Part shown: positions 54,251 through 64,000 of the stretch, in pieces
Numbering within the stretch: the first letter of the stretch is position 1
Layout of the letters: every line of letters starts with the position of its first letter
Source of the DNA: Vicia villosa
Taxonomy: Eukaryota > Streptophyta > Magnoliopsida > Fabales > Fabaceae
Direction of reading: 5' to 3'
Length of the DNA stretch: 64,000 nucleotides
NCBI RefSeq assembly: GCF_029867415.1
Contig: NC_081182.1
Location: 13,824,497 to 13,888,496, forward strand
The notes under the pieces: model-generated
Told to the model about the DNA's origin: nothing
Seen by the model: the letters and a program-made list of their open reading frames with translations, nothing else
Databases searched by the model: none
Made by a program: the position numbers and the translations under genes

Positions 54251-55113
54251 GCTTCGACAAAGAAACTGATGAAAATTTTATTTTAAATCAAATTATTATT
54301 TAATTTAATGTCATTCTTTCTTCTTCATTCATTAGTACACTTTCATTAGTAGACAGCAGTGTAGAGAAATCAAATAAGAAAATCAAAATAAAAACTATTT
54401 TATATTCTTTTATTATTCAAATACAATACAATATAATACACTGCGGCGGATAACATATAAAAAAGAGAAAATTATAAGCCCATGATGTAATATACAGTTG
54501 ATTTGGTTATTTGGTTATTAATTTATAATAATTATTATTGTTGTATTAAAATGAAAGTTTTGGGCCTACCTAACGTATTGACTCATTAATTTTAGTTTTA
54601 AAGTTTTTTTTTAGTTAAAATTAAAATTAATTATTTTATTATTTGGTAAACTATATTTTTTTTACAAAAAAAAAGAAGTTCAAATTTTTAATATTTTTAT
54701 GTTATTTTATTTATTGATAATTTTTAAATAGTTAAATATAATATTTAAAAAATATAAAAAGCTATATAAAAAACTAAATAAATTATTAGGTGTTAATTAT
54801 TATAAAAATTTATTAATTTTATATACCATTTTAAAAATGTAACTATTTGTGTACATTATTATTTGTATATATAAAAAAAATTTATGTATTTATTTATCTA
54901 ATTATAATCGATTTAATTGGAGTTCAACTTTAATCTAACCTAAAATCTTAAATCAGACACACAAGTTTGATATCAGTCCAATTTTTCATTACCTTCATAA
55001 GAATAAATACCTTTATTTTGGTTCAAAACAGACCATATAAAAACTAAAACACTAAATTCTACTTATTGAGCTCTTTACTTGGCTCCTTAGTTTTGGATCA
55101 TGTTGGACAATGG
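54251..55113. other. AT-rich spacer, no gene seen
   Basis: Very AT-rich, no repeat or coding structure recognised. It ends at the poly(T) of the LINE. Confidence 0.65.
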
Positions 55114-55232
55114 TTTTTTTTTTTTTTTTTTATAATCAAAGGTATATTAAAAGCATAAGGGGTGCTAACCCACAATTACAAAGAAGAGAATCCTAAACTA
55201 ATCTCATAACAAAAGGCCAACCCAACCACCAC

Positions 55233-57998
55233 CTATAAAGAGAAACAAAGAGTTGGATTAACACACCAATCCACCCAATAAATGGAATCTCTAGAATTGT
55301 ATGAACATAAAAACCATTCCCAAGCTAATACTTTCATCATCCCAAGCGCATTAAAATTACGCAACAAAACATTATTGAAAGTAATCTCATTTCTACAATT
55401 CCAAACCCCCCAACAAAAAGCCAACCCAAAAAGCCAACTACTATTGATCTTATAATTGATTCTACAATAAGACTCTAAAGAACAAAGACGATTAAAAATA
55501 TTACCCGAAAAGCTAGCATTATCAATCCGAAGCCAAACGCAAAACAAATGCCACCATTGAAGAGAAACCGGACACGTAGCAAAGATATGCTCTACATTTT
55601 CCTCCTCTAAACCACAAAGCGGACACAACAAAAGCAACAGATCCACCAAAATATTCCGTTTTGCCAAATTATCCTTCGTCGGGATTCTATTTAACAAAAG
55701 TCTCCAACCAAAAATTAAAACCTTACTTGGAATCTTAGTTTTCCAAAGACCACTCAATGCCTTCAAAAGATTATCATCCAATGTCGAGCCCCGACCATTC
55801 CCTTCCGAAACCATAAGATAAGCATTCTTTACCGAAAAGCCCGTTGAATTTTTCCACCACACAAAAGAATCATCCACACCAACTTTTGGTTCAATTCCAT
55901 CTAAAAATGGTAAAAGAGACTCCACACTCTCACCATCTATTTCCCCTCCAAAGGACTCAATGAAATTAATCCGCCAAACCCAAGAACCGGAGATCCAAAA
56001 GCCGTTATCACTCACTTTTGAACACAACGGATCGGCAACACTAAAGAGAGATGGAAAGCGCTCACAAAAAGGAATACCTCCCAACCACCTATCTAACCAA
56101 AAATCAATAATGTCTCCATTACCAAGTTTGCTAATAATGGAAGAAGAGAACCAATTTTCTAACGGTCCCACACCTCCCGAACCAATCTTGTAAATATCCT
56201 TCCACCAAAGCGAAACCTTATTTCTTTTGTGATTGACCGAGTTTGAGAGCATAGTCCTTGTTATGTCACCATACCTGCAAGAAAGAAGGTTAGTCCATAA
56301 AAAAATTTTTTCACTCAAAATCCTCCATCTCCATTTACTTAGCAACGCCACATTGAACATCCCACAATGCTTCACTCCTAAACCTCCCTCCTTCTTAGAA
56401 CGACACACCGTATTCCACCCAATCCAACTCACCTTCTTCTCCCCTTCCACCCCACCCCAAAGAAAATTCCTTTGGATCTTGATAATTTCCTTAATGACCA
56501 CTTTAGGAGCTTTGAAAAAAGAGAAAAGATAAATAGGAATGCTAGACAAAACCGAATTCAAGAGAGTAACCCTACCACCAATAGAAAGATGCCTATATCT
56601 CCACGACTCCAACCTTCTACGCAACTTAGAAACAACCGATCTCCACATCTCCTTCCTTCTATGATTAACACCTACCGGTATTCCAAGAAAAGAAAAGGAA
56701 GAGGAACCCACCTCGCAATTGAGAAAAGTTGAAGCCGCTTGGATCAAATCCGCTTCCATATTAAACCCCACCAACCGACTCTTTGATAAATTTACCCGAA
56801 GACCGGAAACCAACTCAAACCCCCTTAGAATGGCCTTGATACACCAAAGATTATTCCTCGATCCGTCCCCAATTAAAAGCGTATCGTCCGCAAATTGAAG
56901 AATCTCAAAATGCAACTGATGACCAACTTTGAATCCACCATATTCACCCAAAACCGACGCTTTCCTCATCAAAGCCGACAAACCTTCCGCCACTAAAAGA
57001 AAGAGAAAAGGGGAAAGAGGATCCCCTTGCCGAAGGCCCCTAGAAACAATAAAATCTCTCGTCGGACTACCATTAACAAGAATAGACATTGTACTATTAA
57101 ACACCATCGCTTCCATCCAACTCATCCATCTCGATCCAAAACCCATCCTCCGCAACAAAAATCTCAAGTAATCCCATGACACACAATCGTACGCCTTCTC
57201 AAAATCAACTTTCACCATCATGCATTTCAAGTTTTGTCTTTTTGCCATATCCAAAATTTCATTTACAATCAACACTCCATCTAACATATTCCTACCCGCC
57301 ACAAAAGCCGATTGACAATTCGAAACAAGCTTTCCGATCACCACCTTCAATCTATTAGCAAGCAACTTAGCAAAAATCCGATACAAACTACCGATAAGAC
57401 AAATTGGCCTAAACTCATCCAAACAACTCGGATTATCCACTTTTGGAATAAGAGCAAGAAAAAAGGCGGTAATTGCTTTAGGAAGAGTTGCAAATTCAAA
57501 GAACTCAATGACACAATCTATAAAATCACTTTTCACAATCGGCCAACAAACCTTGAAAAAGCCCATGTTAAACCCATCCGGCCCCGGACTCTTATCACCA
57601 TCGGAACTCCAAATAACATCCTTCACTTCCTCCTCCGAAAACACCCTCTCAAGACAAGAACAATCATCCGATGATAAAGCGACAAAATCAACCCCATCTA
57701 AAACCGGCCTTGAATAAGAATTTTCAGAAAATCTACTTTCGAAATGCCTTCTAACCTCTTCCTTTACCACCCCCACATCATCTATCCAACCATCAACCCC
57801 ATTCAACCCCCCAAAAGAATTCCTTCTATTTCGACTTTTGATTACCTTATGAAAGAAGCGCGAATTGGAATCTCCATCTTTTAACCAAAGAGCCCTAGCC
57901 TTTTGACGCAAAAAACTCTCCTTATTTCGCACCACACACTTTTTTAGAAGCCAAAGATCGATGAATGGCCAACGAATCAATATCCACCGGATTATCAC
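55233..57998 (-). CDS. LINE ORF2, reverse transcriptase and C-terminal zinc domain
   Basis: About 900 residues after the frame change with the endonuclease part. The RT domain reads ALIPKVDNPSCLDEFRPICL, RLKVVIGKLVSNCQSAFVAG, VKVDFEKAYDCVSWDYLRFL (catalytic Asp), GLRQGDPLSPFLFLLVAEGL and ILQFADDTLLIGDG (FADD pair). A connecting region with LNSVLSSIPIYLFSFFKAPK and the zf-RVT domain (RIPTKDNLAKRNI, CPLCGLEEENVEHIFATCP) follow; it ends at 55233. All catalytic residues are present. The first residues (MIIRWILIRW) are the wrong frame of the endonuclease linker; genuine sequence begins around RNKESFLRQKARALWLKDGD. Confidence 0.92.
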   Translation of the reverse strand: MIIRWILIRWPFIDLWLLKKCVVRNKESFLRQKARALWLKDGDSNSRFFHKVIKSRNRRNSFGGLNGVDGWIDDVGVVKEEVRRHFESRFSENSYSRPVLDGVDFVALSSDDCSCLERVFSEEEVKDVIWSSDGDKSPGPDGFNMGFFKVCWPIVKSDFIDCVIEFFEFATLPKAITAFFLALIPKVDNPSCLDEFRPICLIGSLYRIFAKLLANRLKVVIGKLVSNCQSAFVAGRNMLDGVLIVNEILDMAKRQNLKCMMVKVDFEKAYDCVSWDYLRFLLRRMGFGSRWMSWMEAMVFNSTMSILVNGSPTRDFIVSRGLRQGDPLSPFLFLLVAEGLSALMRKASVLGEYGGFKVGHQLHFEILQFADDTLLIGDGSRNNLWCIKAILRGFELVSGLRVNLSKSRLVGFNMEADLIQAASTFLNCEVGSSSFSFLGIPVGVNHRRKEMWRSVVSKLRRRLESWRYRHLSIGGRVTLLNSVLSSIPIYLFSFFKAPKVVIKEIIKIQRNFLWGGVEGEKKVSWIGWNTVCRSKKEGGLGVKHCGMFNVALLSKWRWRILSEKIFLWTNLLSCRYGDITRTMLSNSVNHKRNKVSLWWKDIYKIGSGGVGPLENWFSSSIISKLGNGDIIDFWLDRWLGGIPFCERFPSLFSVADPLCSKVSDNGFWISGSWVWRINFIESFGGEIDGESVESLLPFLDGIEPKVGVDDSFVWWKNSTGFSVKNAYLMVSEGNGRGSTLDDNLLKALSGLWKTKIPSKVLIFGWRLLLNRIPTKDNLAKRNILVDLLLLLCPLCGLEEENVEHIFATCPVSLQWWHLFCVWLRIDNASFSGNIFNRLCSLESYCRINYKINSSWLFGLAFCWGVWNCRNEITFNNVLLRNFNALGMMKVLAWEWFLCSYNSRDSIYWVDWCVNPTLCFSL

Positions 57999-58947
57999 CC
58001 ATCATCGCAAAATCCAAAGCGTTTAGCTCCTTGAAAGCATTCTCTTCTTGAAGATCCAAAAAACCGAAAACCTCCACATTCCACACCCGAAGTTTACTAC
58101 GAAGAAACTTAAGTTTTTCCTTAAAAGCATAAATGGAGTGATTGCCTCTTGGTGCCTCATTCCAACACTTTTCAACAAAAGAGTAAAAATCAGCATGTTT
58201 CATCCAAGCATTAAAAAATTTAAACGGTTTAGGCCCCCAATTGCACACATTCCCTTTAAACCAAATTGGGCAATGGTCCGAAAGCTCCCTACTCCCAATC
58301 ACCTGATTCTCCACTTTCCACAAGTCCAACAAACCATCCGTCAATAAAAAACGATCAATTCGGCTACAACAAGAACCATCGGAACTAAACCAAGAGAAAT
58401 TCTTTCCAACTAGCCCCACATCTACTAACTCCATTCTATTCATAAAACAATTAAACTCATCCATCTCAGTGTAATTAATTGCTCTCGAGCTACCCCTTAT
58501 CTCGGTCTCCACTCTAATTGCATTAAAATCCCCCCCAACACACCATTCACCCTCCGGGAACTTCTCCTTGAAACTCAACAAGTCACTCCAGAATCTCCTC
58601 TTCCTATGAATACAGCAGGCAGCATATACGTTAATAACATAAATATTAACTCCCTTCCACAAAACATTCAGACCCGTAAACCCTTCCCCCACAAAACTGA
58701 AATTCAACACAAATAACCCGCGACGCCAAAGAGAAATCAAACCCCATGATCTACCATCCGACGCTTTAAAGCACCACTCCACATCTGATCCACCCCATAA
58801 TTCAAAAATCAATCTCTCATCAACCTTCTGTAATTTACTTTCTTGAACAAGACAAATATCAAATTTCTCCTTTTTAATTAGTTGACTAAAGCGCTTCCTC
58901 TTCAAAACAGAACCACATCCCCGCAAGTTATACGATATAACATTCAT
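57922..58947 (-). pseudogene. LINE ORF2, endonuclease part, separated by a frameshift
   Basis: The AP-type endonuclease nicks the target DNA. It starts MNVISYNLRGCGS, the usual ORF2 start, with Glu in CLVQESKLQ, GGDFNAIRVETE and LSDHCPIWF, so all active-site blocks are visible. It runs into the linker and stops at 57922, while RT continues in another frame from about 57940. One frameshift around 57930-57950 therefore breaks ORF2. The ATG at 58947-58945 overlaps the ORF1 stop by one base (TAATG). Confidence 0.88.
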
Positions 58948-60161
58948 TAAGAAAAAGTCGAAGGTACTACCTGCTTAGCGGAAGAGAAGTCGTCCCTAGA
59001 TTCCAACTCCTTAATAGCATCCACATACACACCGTTATTTTCGCACCCAGAAATTCCAAAAGCCGCAGCCTTGGACCAAAGTTTCATCGCCAATTCCTCC
59101 GAACCACACGGCTTCAATCTATCGTTATCCTTCACCAAGCATGAATCAGAAATTGATTCAGAGGACGCCTCTGAATGCTGCATATCACTTCTACTGGCCA
59201 CCACCGGAAACGTTTTTTTTCCCTCTTGAATTTGTTGTCTTCGTAATGGCTCAAAAGTGGATCTGGAAATTTGCAAGTGTTGTCCTTCTGATTGTGCCCT
59301 ATTCTGTTGAAAAAAGCCAACCACTGCCTTATCCATCACGTGAGTATCACGAGAGGAAATAATGCATCCCTCATTCAACCCAACAGGCCTATCTCCCACT
59401 GAATGGGCCTTGCGCAGTATCGGCCCAAGACCTTTGGGTGCCAAATCAAACTGACCCAACTCTTCTGAAACCTTCCTTCGTGTTTCTCTCCTCAACTTGC
59501 TTGATAGATGGCTGTTTCCATCTTTTGTGGAATTAATGAGCTTCAAGGGACCCACACCCTTTTCACGCTGCAACAAACAATCTTTACCCACAGTACCTGC
59601 CACGCCCCCTGCTGACTCAGCAATACCCTCATTATTCTCCTCCAAAAAAGTCCCAGTTTCTCTTTCCAACAAAACATCAGACGTCGTGCCTCCCATATTC
59701 ATGCAAAACGTCTTATCTCCATTAATGTTGGAAGAAAAAACTGCTTTGGCCCTGTTCGCCTTGAGTCCCTCCCCTTGACCGCCAACGCCTCTCTCCGTTT
59801 GAAGACCTAACTCATCTTCGTCCTCATCAACCGGAATGTCCCGATCGGATTCAGATTCAACAACGTCTGCCGATGAAATAGAACAAGAGTCATCATCTTT
59901 ATAATCCGAGGCAACACAAACCCTAAGAGGACCTTGTGTGTCTTCCACCACTTTCAATCTCATCACAACTCCTGCAATCTTTACTGATAGAGATTCATTG
60001 ATGATGGAAAAACAACTGGTTCTGATTAAAAAACGTGCAACATCCAGCCTAGCTTGGCAAGCAGTGTCATAATCAGCTTGAATAAACGAACCAAAAGGTA
60101 ATGCAATGAATCTGAAGAAGCTCTCATTCCATACATGGCAAGGGAGCCCAAATAATCTCAC
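58947..60161 (-). pseudogene. LINE ORF1, 5'-truncated
   Basis: About 404 residues. It begins with VRLFGLPCHVWNESFFRFIA and FGSFIQADYDTACQARLDVA, the C-terminal half of the DUF4283/RRM-like domain of plant L1 ORF1 proteins; the N-terminal half is missing. The rest is low-complexity and charged without a zinc knuckle that I can see. The ORF1 stop (TAA, 58949-58947) shares a base with the ORF2 start. The listed 5' end is a GTG, not a real start; truncation is near 60187. Confidence 0.75.
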
Positions 60162-60187
60162 CCATGTAACTCTTTCCTCATCCTTCT

Positions 60188-60449
60188 ATTGAGAATAATC
60201 ACCTCTTTTCTTTTTGGTCTTGAGTTCAACTTTTAGCAACCACGCAATTATTATTCAAAAATACATAAAGGACTCATTTTAAAATTTGTTTTAGGCCTCT
60301 AAACGGGTAGGGTCGGCCCCGAGTTCATGAAATCTTCCGTAACTACATCTACGGAAGGTCTTGAACATAAAGTGTTCCGTAGATGCACATATTGAACATT
60401 CTGTTATATTTTAAATCAATTACTATTCACTCCAAAACTCAATTTTATA
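60188..60449. other. Spacer with a TTCCGTAG inverted repeat
   Basis: Contains CTTCCGTA (60334-60341) and TACGGAAG (60350-60357) as a small hairpin, and another GTTCCGTAGATGCAC at about 60373. It may be a short fragment of a transposon terminus. No gene. Confidence 0.4.
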
Positions 60450-61596
60450 ACAATTATAGGTATTGATGCATATCGCAGTCTCGAGCAATAAAGTGTCGAA
60501 GGCATGACTTGGGATAGGCAGTTTTGAAGCAATAAGGAGAAATTTCTACAGAAGCACGCTAAGCCAAGCTGTAGCGCGCTAGAGATTCATAAACAGAGGC
60601 AGAGCATTCTTCATGAGCTCGCTTAGTACGGTCAGCTCGCTAAGCGAGATCTCTTTTACTGTACTAGATGTTTAAGAATAAAGTGTAGGCTCGCTTAGCC
60701 CAATTTACTCGCTTAGTGAGCCTGCGCATATTTTGTTTATATTTTCTTCATTTGTAACATTTTAGGTTATGGTTTTTGGGAGATTTTTTTACCCAAACTC
60801 CATGAATCTAATTCTTAGGTTAGATTAGGTTAGAAAACAACTAGGGAGTTTGCATCTAGATAATTGGAGGTGGATTGATCGTCGATCGAAGCTGACAAAC
60901 CGGGAGATTTTCGGTTCATTTCTCTTATTCTTTGTGTATTCTCTTGTAGTTGGGTTTTGTTTATGTATAATTTACTTTGAACTCAAGTATATTTGTCGCC
61001 CATGACGTTATATAAAACTTGCTTCACAAATTTCTGTCGATTGTTGTCTTAGATTTTTGCTCTGTACATGAGATTTTGGGTTTTATAGAAATATACTGAT
61101 CGAATCCTTATCTAGGATGATTATCTGTTAGTTTCTAGACTTTAGAGATAGATTTAGAGTTAACATTCACTAGGGTATCTGTGCTTAATTCCTCCGTGTT
61201 GGTTGTGTTGTGCTAAGAGATCGTCGACGCGAGCAACACAGTTGTCTTCTGTGTTGTCGAGGTGTGTGGAGAGATCGCCGCCGAGATGATACAGTGGGTT
61301 TAGTGGTTCATACATGATGACATTGACGAGTATCGTATGTTGAGTATAACTGATAGATAAGTTTAAGTTTGTGACGATTGAGTATATTTACATGTCTGAT
61401 AAGTCAATCTATCCGAAGAATGTATTTATTTTCTATTCATTCTTTTTATTTTCTGTTTTTATTTTCAATCCATTCAAACCCAAGCTCGAAAACATAAAAT
61501 CTGTTGAATGACATTCTAACAACCATCTCTGAATATGATAATTTTCGAAATAATACTTTTAAATCTTTTGTTGATTGCTGCTATACAGCTTCAACA
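60450..61596 (+). mobile_element. Truncated LTR related to the 12591-13943 solo LTR
   Basis: From about 60450 (TTATAGGTATTGATGC) to the CA end at 61596 (ACAGCTTCAACA) this matches the complement of 12591-13943 in order, for example GGAGGTGGATTGATCGTCGA, GGGAGATTTTCGGTTCATTT and AGGATGATTATCTGTTAGTT. About the first 200 bp of the LTR are missing, so it is truncated. Several copies of GCTCGCTTAGCGAG-type motifs lie at 60550-60720. Clearly more diverged than the copy inside Athila. Confidence 0.75.
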
Positions 61597-62334
<738 letters not shown>

Positions 62335-62336
62335 CA

Positions 62337-62648
62337 TATCTTTTTATGGCAAATATAAAGCAAACCTAAAACAGAATATTTTATATTTTGAAAACAAACA
62401 GAAATTTATAAAATAGGATTCGGAGGAAATAATGAGGATCCATGCGGACCATATGCATTGGTATATTATTAAGATTATCAATCATGCATGTCTATCTTTT
62501 TATGGCAAATATAAAGCAAACCTAAAACAGAATATTTTATATTTTGAAAACAAACAGAAATTTATAAAATAGGATTCGGAGGAAATATTGAGGATCCATG
62601 TGGACCATATGCATTGGTATATTATTAAGATTATCAATCATGCATGTC
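62337..62648. repeat. 156 bp tandem duplication, two copies
   Basis: 62337-62492 and 62493-62648 are nearly identical (differences at about two or three sites, such as GGAAATAATGAGG versus GGAAATATTGAGG and CCATGCGG versus CCATGTGG). It lies directly beside the (TA)n run. No coding. Confidence 0.95.
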
Positions 62649-62749
62649 TCTACTACTTAAAATATCTGTATTAATTGACCCAGTTTTTTTTTTTTAGTTA
62701 CTCTCTCCCATAAGAAAAATAATTGAATTTGATAAAAAAAAATTATTTT

Positions 62750-62822
62750 ATCATGCCACTAGCAGAGACATTTATAGTCAAATTAATCATGCCACTAGCA
62801 AAGACATTTATAGTCAAATTCT
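62750..62822. repeat. 36 bp tandem duplication, two copies
   Basis: The unit ATCATGCCACTAGCA(G/A)AGAC with TTTATAGTCAAATTA is repeated once with one difference. Confidence 0.9.
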
Positions 62823-62945
62823 TGTAAAATATGTGGAGCTTGGTTAGAAAATTGATGTTAAAGATATTGATATCATGGTTTTCATGGTGATTGTAATTTC
62901 TATAAGAAATAATAAGACTAAGAATGTATTTATATTCATGATGAC

Positions 62946-63543
62946 TTAAAAACCAGACCTTATCGATTGGTCAGATCGGTTCGACCGGAAATCGAAAGGA
63001 TCAAAGGTCTGGTCTGATTGCTAGATCAAATATGCTATTAAAACGGTTATAATCGACCAAAACCAGTGAATCGGCGGTTTTACAAAACCGACGATTCAAA
63101 TGCATATTCTTTTTCGCACAAAACGACGACGTTTTCATGATTTTTTTTAAAAATAAAATTAAAATAAAGTTAGACTTTATTCGTATCTTATTTGAAACAA
63201 ATTTTTCTCTATTTGCAATTAGATCTGGTTTAAAATTTATATTTTGTATTATTTTGTTGTGAGTGATGATTATATTTAAAATTTGAATGTAAAGAATAAA
63301 CATGTGAAATTATGATATTTTAAATTTTTTTTGGTGTTTTGATATTTTTTAGAGACCGATTCATCCGGTTCGACCGATTTAATAAATATATAGTGGTGCA
63401 ATAGAGATGAGTTTATTCAACTGAGTTATCCTGTTTAATCTGATTTAGTCATGTGGTTCGACCACTGACCCAGAGATTCAACCAATGAATCAATGACCCA
63501 ATACCCTCACCGGTTTGATGACCGATCTGGTTTTTAAAACACA
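62946..63543. mobile_element. hAT-like non-autonomous element, copy 2 (inverted relative to copy 1)
   Basis: Ends TTAAAAACCAGACC and GGTTTTTAAAACACA form terminal inverted repeats, with GATGAC directly repeated on both sides (62940-62945, 63544-63549). Subterminal GGTTCGACCGG and CCGGTTCGACCG motifs and an internal AAACGACGACGTTTT match copy 1. The right end in inverted orientation aligns with the left end of copy 1 over about 150 bp. No coding capacity. Confidence 0.6.
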
Positions 63544-63549
63544 GATGAC

Positions 63550-64000
63550 GATTTCGTTTGGTTCTTGGTTCAAAAAAAATTTCTTCTCTTTCTTCTTCTC
63601 TTATGTGTATTTGATGATGAAGATACTATTTTATTTGATTTTGAGGAAACATAAAGATTCAGAACAAAATTGTTACATTGCTTTTCAAAGTGTCTATTTT
63701 ATAGGCATCTTATTTCAATAGTCACCACTTATTTCCAAAAGTCATGTCTCAATAGTCATGAAGAGAGAGATGAGAAATTTAAGTTTTATCTTGAATTTCA
63801 AAATAAAAATCTCATTGGCTTGATTATCTCTCAATCCAAAAAATATCACATTAAGATATCTTTCATTTAAGTCGTCAAACTTTTAATTACATGAGTCGAA
63901 TTGATTAGTAAGTTAATCTAATTGTTTCTCACTTGACTCATGTGCCAACTTGATGTTTCCATCATATACCATAATTGTGTACCATTCATTAAAAGCACCA
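63550..64000. other. Spacer, no gene seen
   Basis: AT-rich sequence to the end of the window without a recognisable feature. Confidence 0.6.

Larger units (their letters stand above)
55114..60187 (-). mobile_element. L1-type LINE, 5'-truncated
   Basis: A minus-strand non-LTR retrotransposon. The 3' end is an 18 bp poly(T) on the plus strand (55114-55131), the element's poly(A) tail. Inward lie ORF2 (RT, then endonuclease) and the ORF1 remnant. ORF1 opens directly after a stop near 60187 without a natural start, so the element is 5'-truncated, the usual outcome of target-primed reverse transcription. No convincing target duplication was found. Confidence 0.9.

Noticed and set aside
55233..60161. 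Treating the LINE as a host endonuclease/RT gene
   Set aside because: The poly(A) tail, truncated ORF1 and L1 domain order identify a retrotransposon.

Overview
The window is plant nuclear DNA, most likely from a legume of the Fabeae or a near relative (pea, vetch, lentil, grass pea). It is dominated by large Ty3/Gypsy (Athila, Ogre/Tat), Ty1/Copia (SIRE type), CACTA and LINE elements. Its one ordinary host gene belongs to the organ-specific protein family (DUF2775), first described from pea. AT-rich spacers, (TA)n runs and MITEs fit this. Species is inference.

Layout. 1-6.6 kb: a decayed Ogre/Tat protease fragment, a foldback MITE, a Copia gag fragment, a hAT-like non-autonomous element, and the two-exon organ-specific protein gene on the minus strand (6284-4789), with a MITE in its intron and two G-boxes in its promoter. 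6.6-54.25 kb: one nest. A decayed Ty1/Copia (left LTR 6595-6801, gag broken at 7287, resuming at 50873) received an Athila element (7288-50872, minus strand, target duplication AAACC). The Athila then received four insertions: a solo LTR (12591-13943), an Ogre/Tat-like element without coding capacity (15138-27186), a CACTA transposon (28000-38083), and a SIRE-type Copia (40572-49646) inside its own 5' LTR. Target duplications mark each boundary. Without its inserts the Athila is about 11.0 kb. 54.3-64 kb: AT-rich spacer, a 5'-truncated L1-type LINE (60187-55114, minus), a truncated LTR related to the solo LTR, a long (TA)n run, a 156 bp tandem duplication, and a second copy of the hAT-like element in opposite orientation.

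Function. The CACTA looks autonomous: an uninterrupted 1070-residue TNP2 transposase and a second gene that I resolve into 12 GT-AG exons (about 758 codons), joining a Transposase_24-type domain, a coiled coil and a C-terminal Ulp1-like (C48) peptidase domain with an Asn where the catalytic Asp is expected. The Athila keeps gag, protease, RT/RNase H, integrase and an env-position ORF, but is split by inserts and a small lesion in protease. The SIRE-type element has nearly identical LTRs yet lacks RT/RNase H, so it was probably mobilised in trans. The Ogre-like element has 2681 bp LTRs that look identical and no gag-pol. My hand-counted LTR differences (Athila 7 in 1237; SIRE 2 in 1205; Ogre-like none seen) agree with the nesting order.
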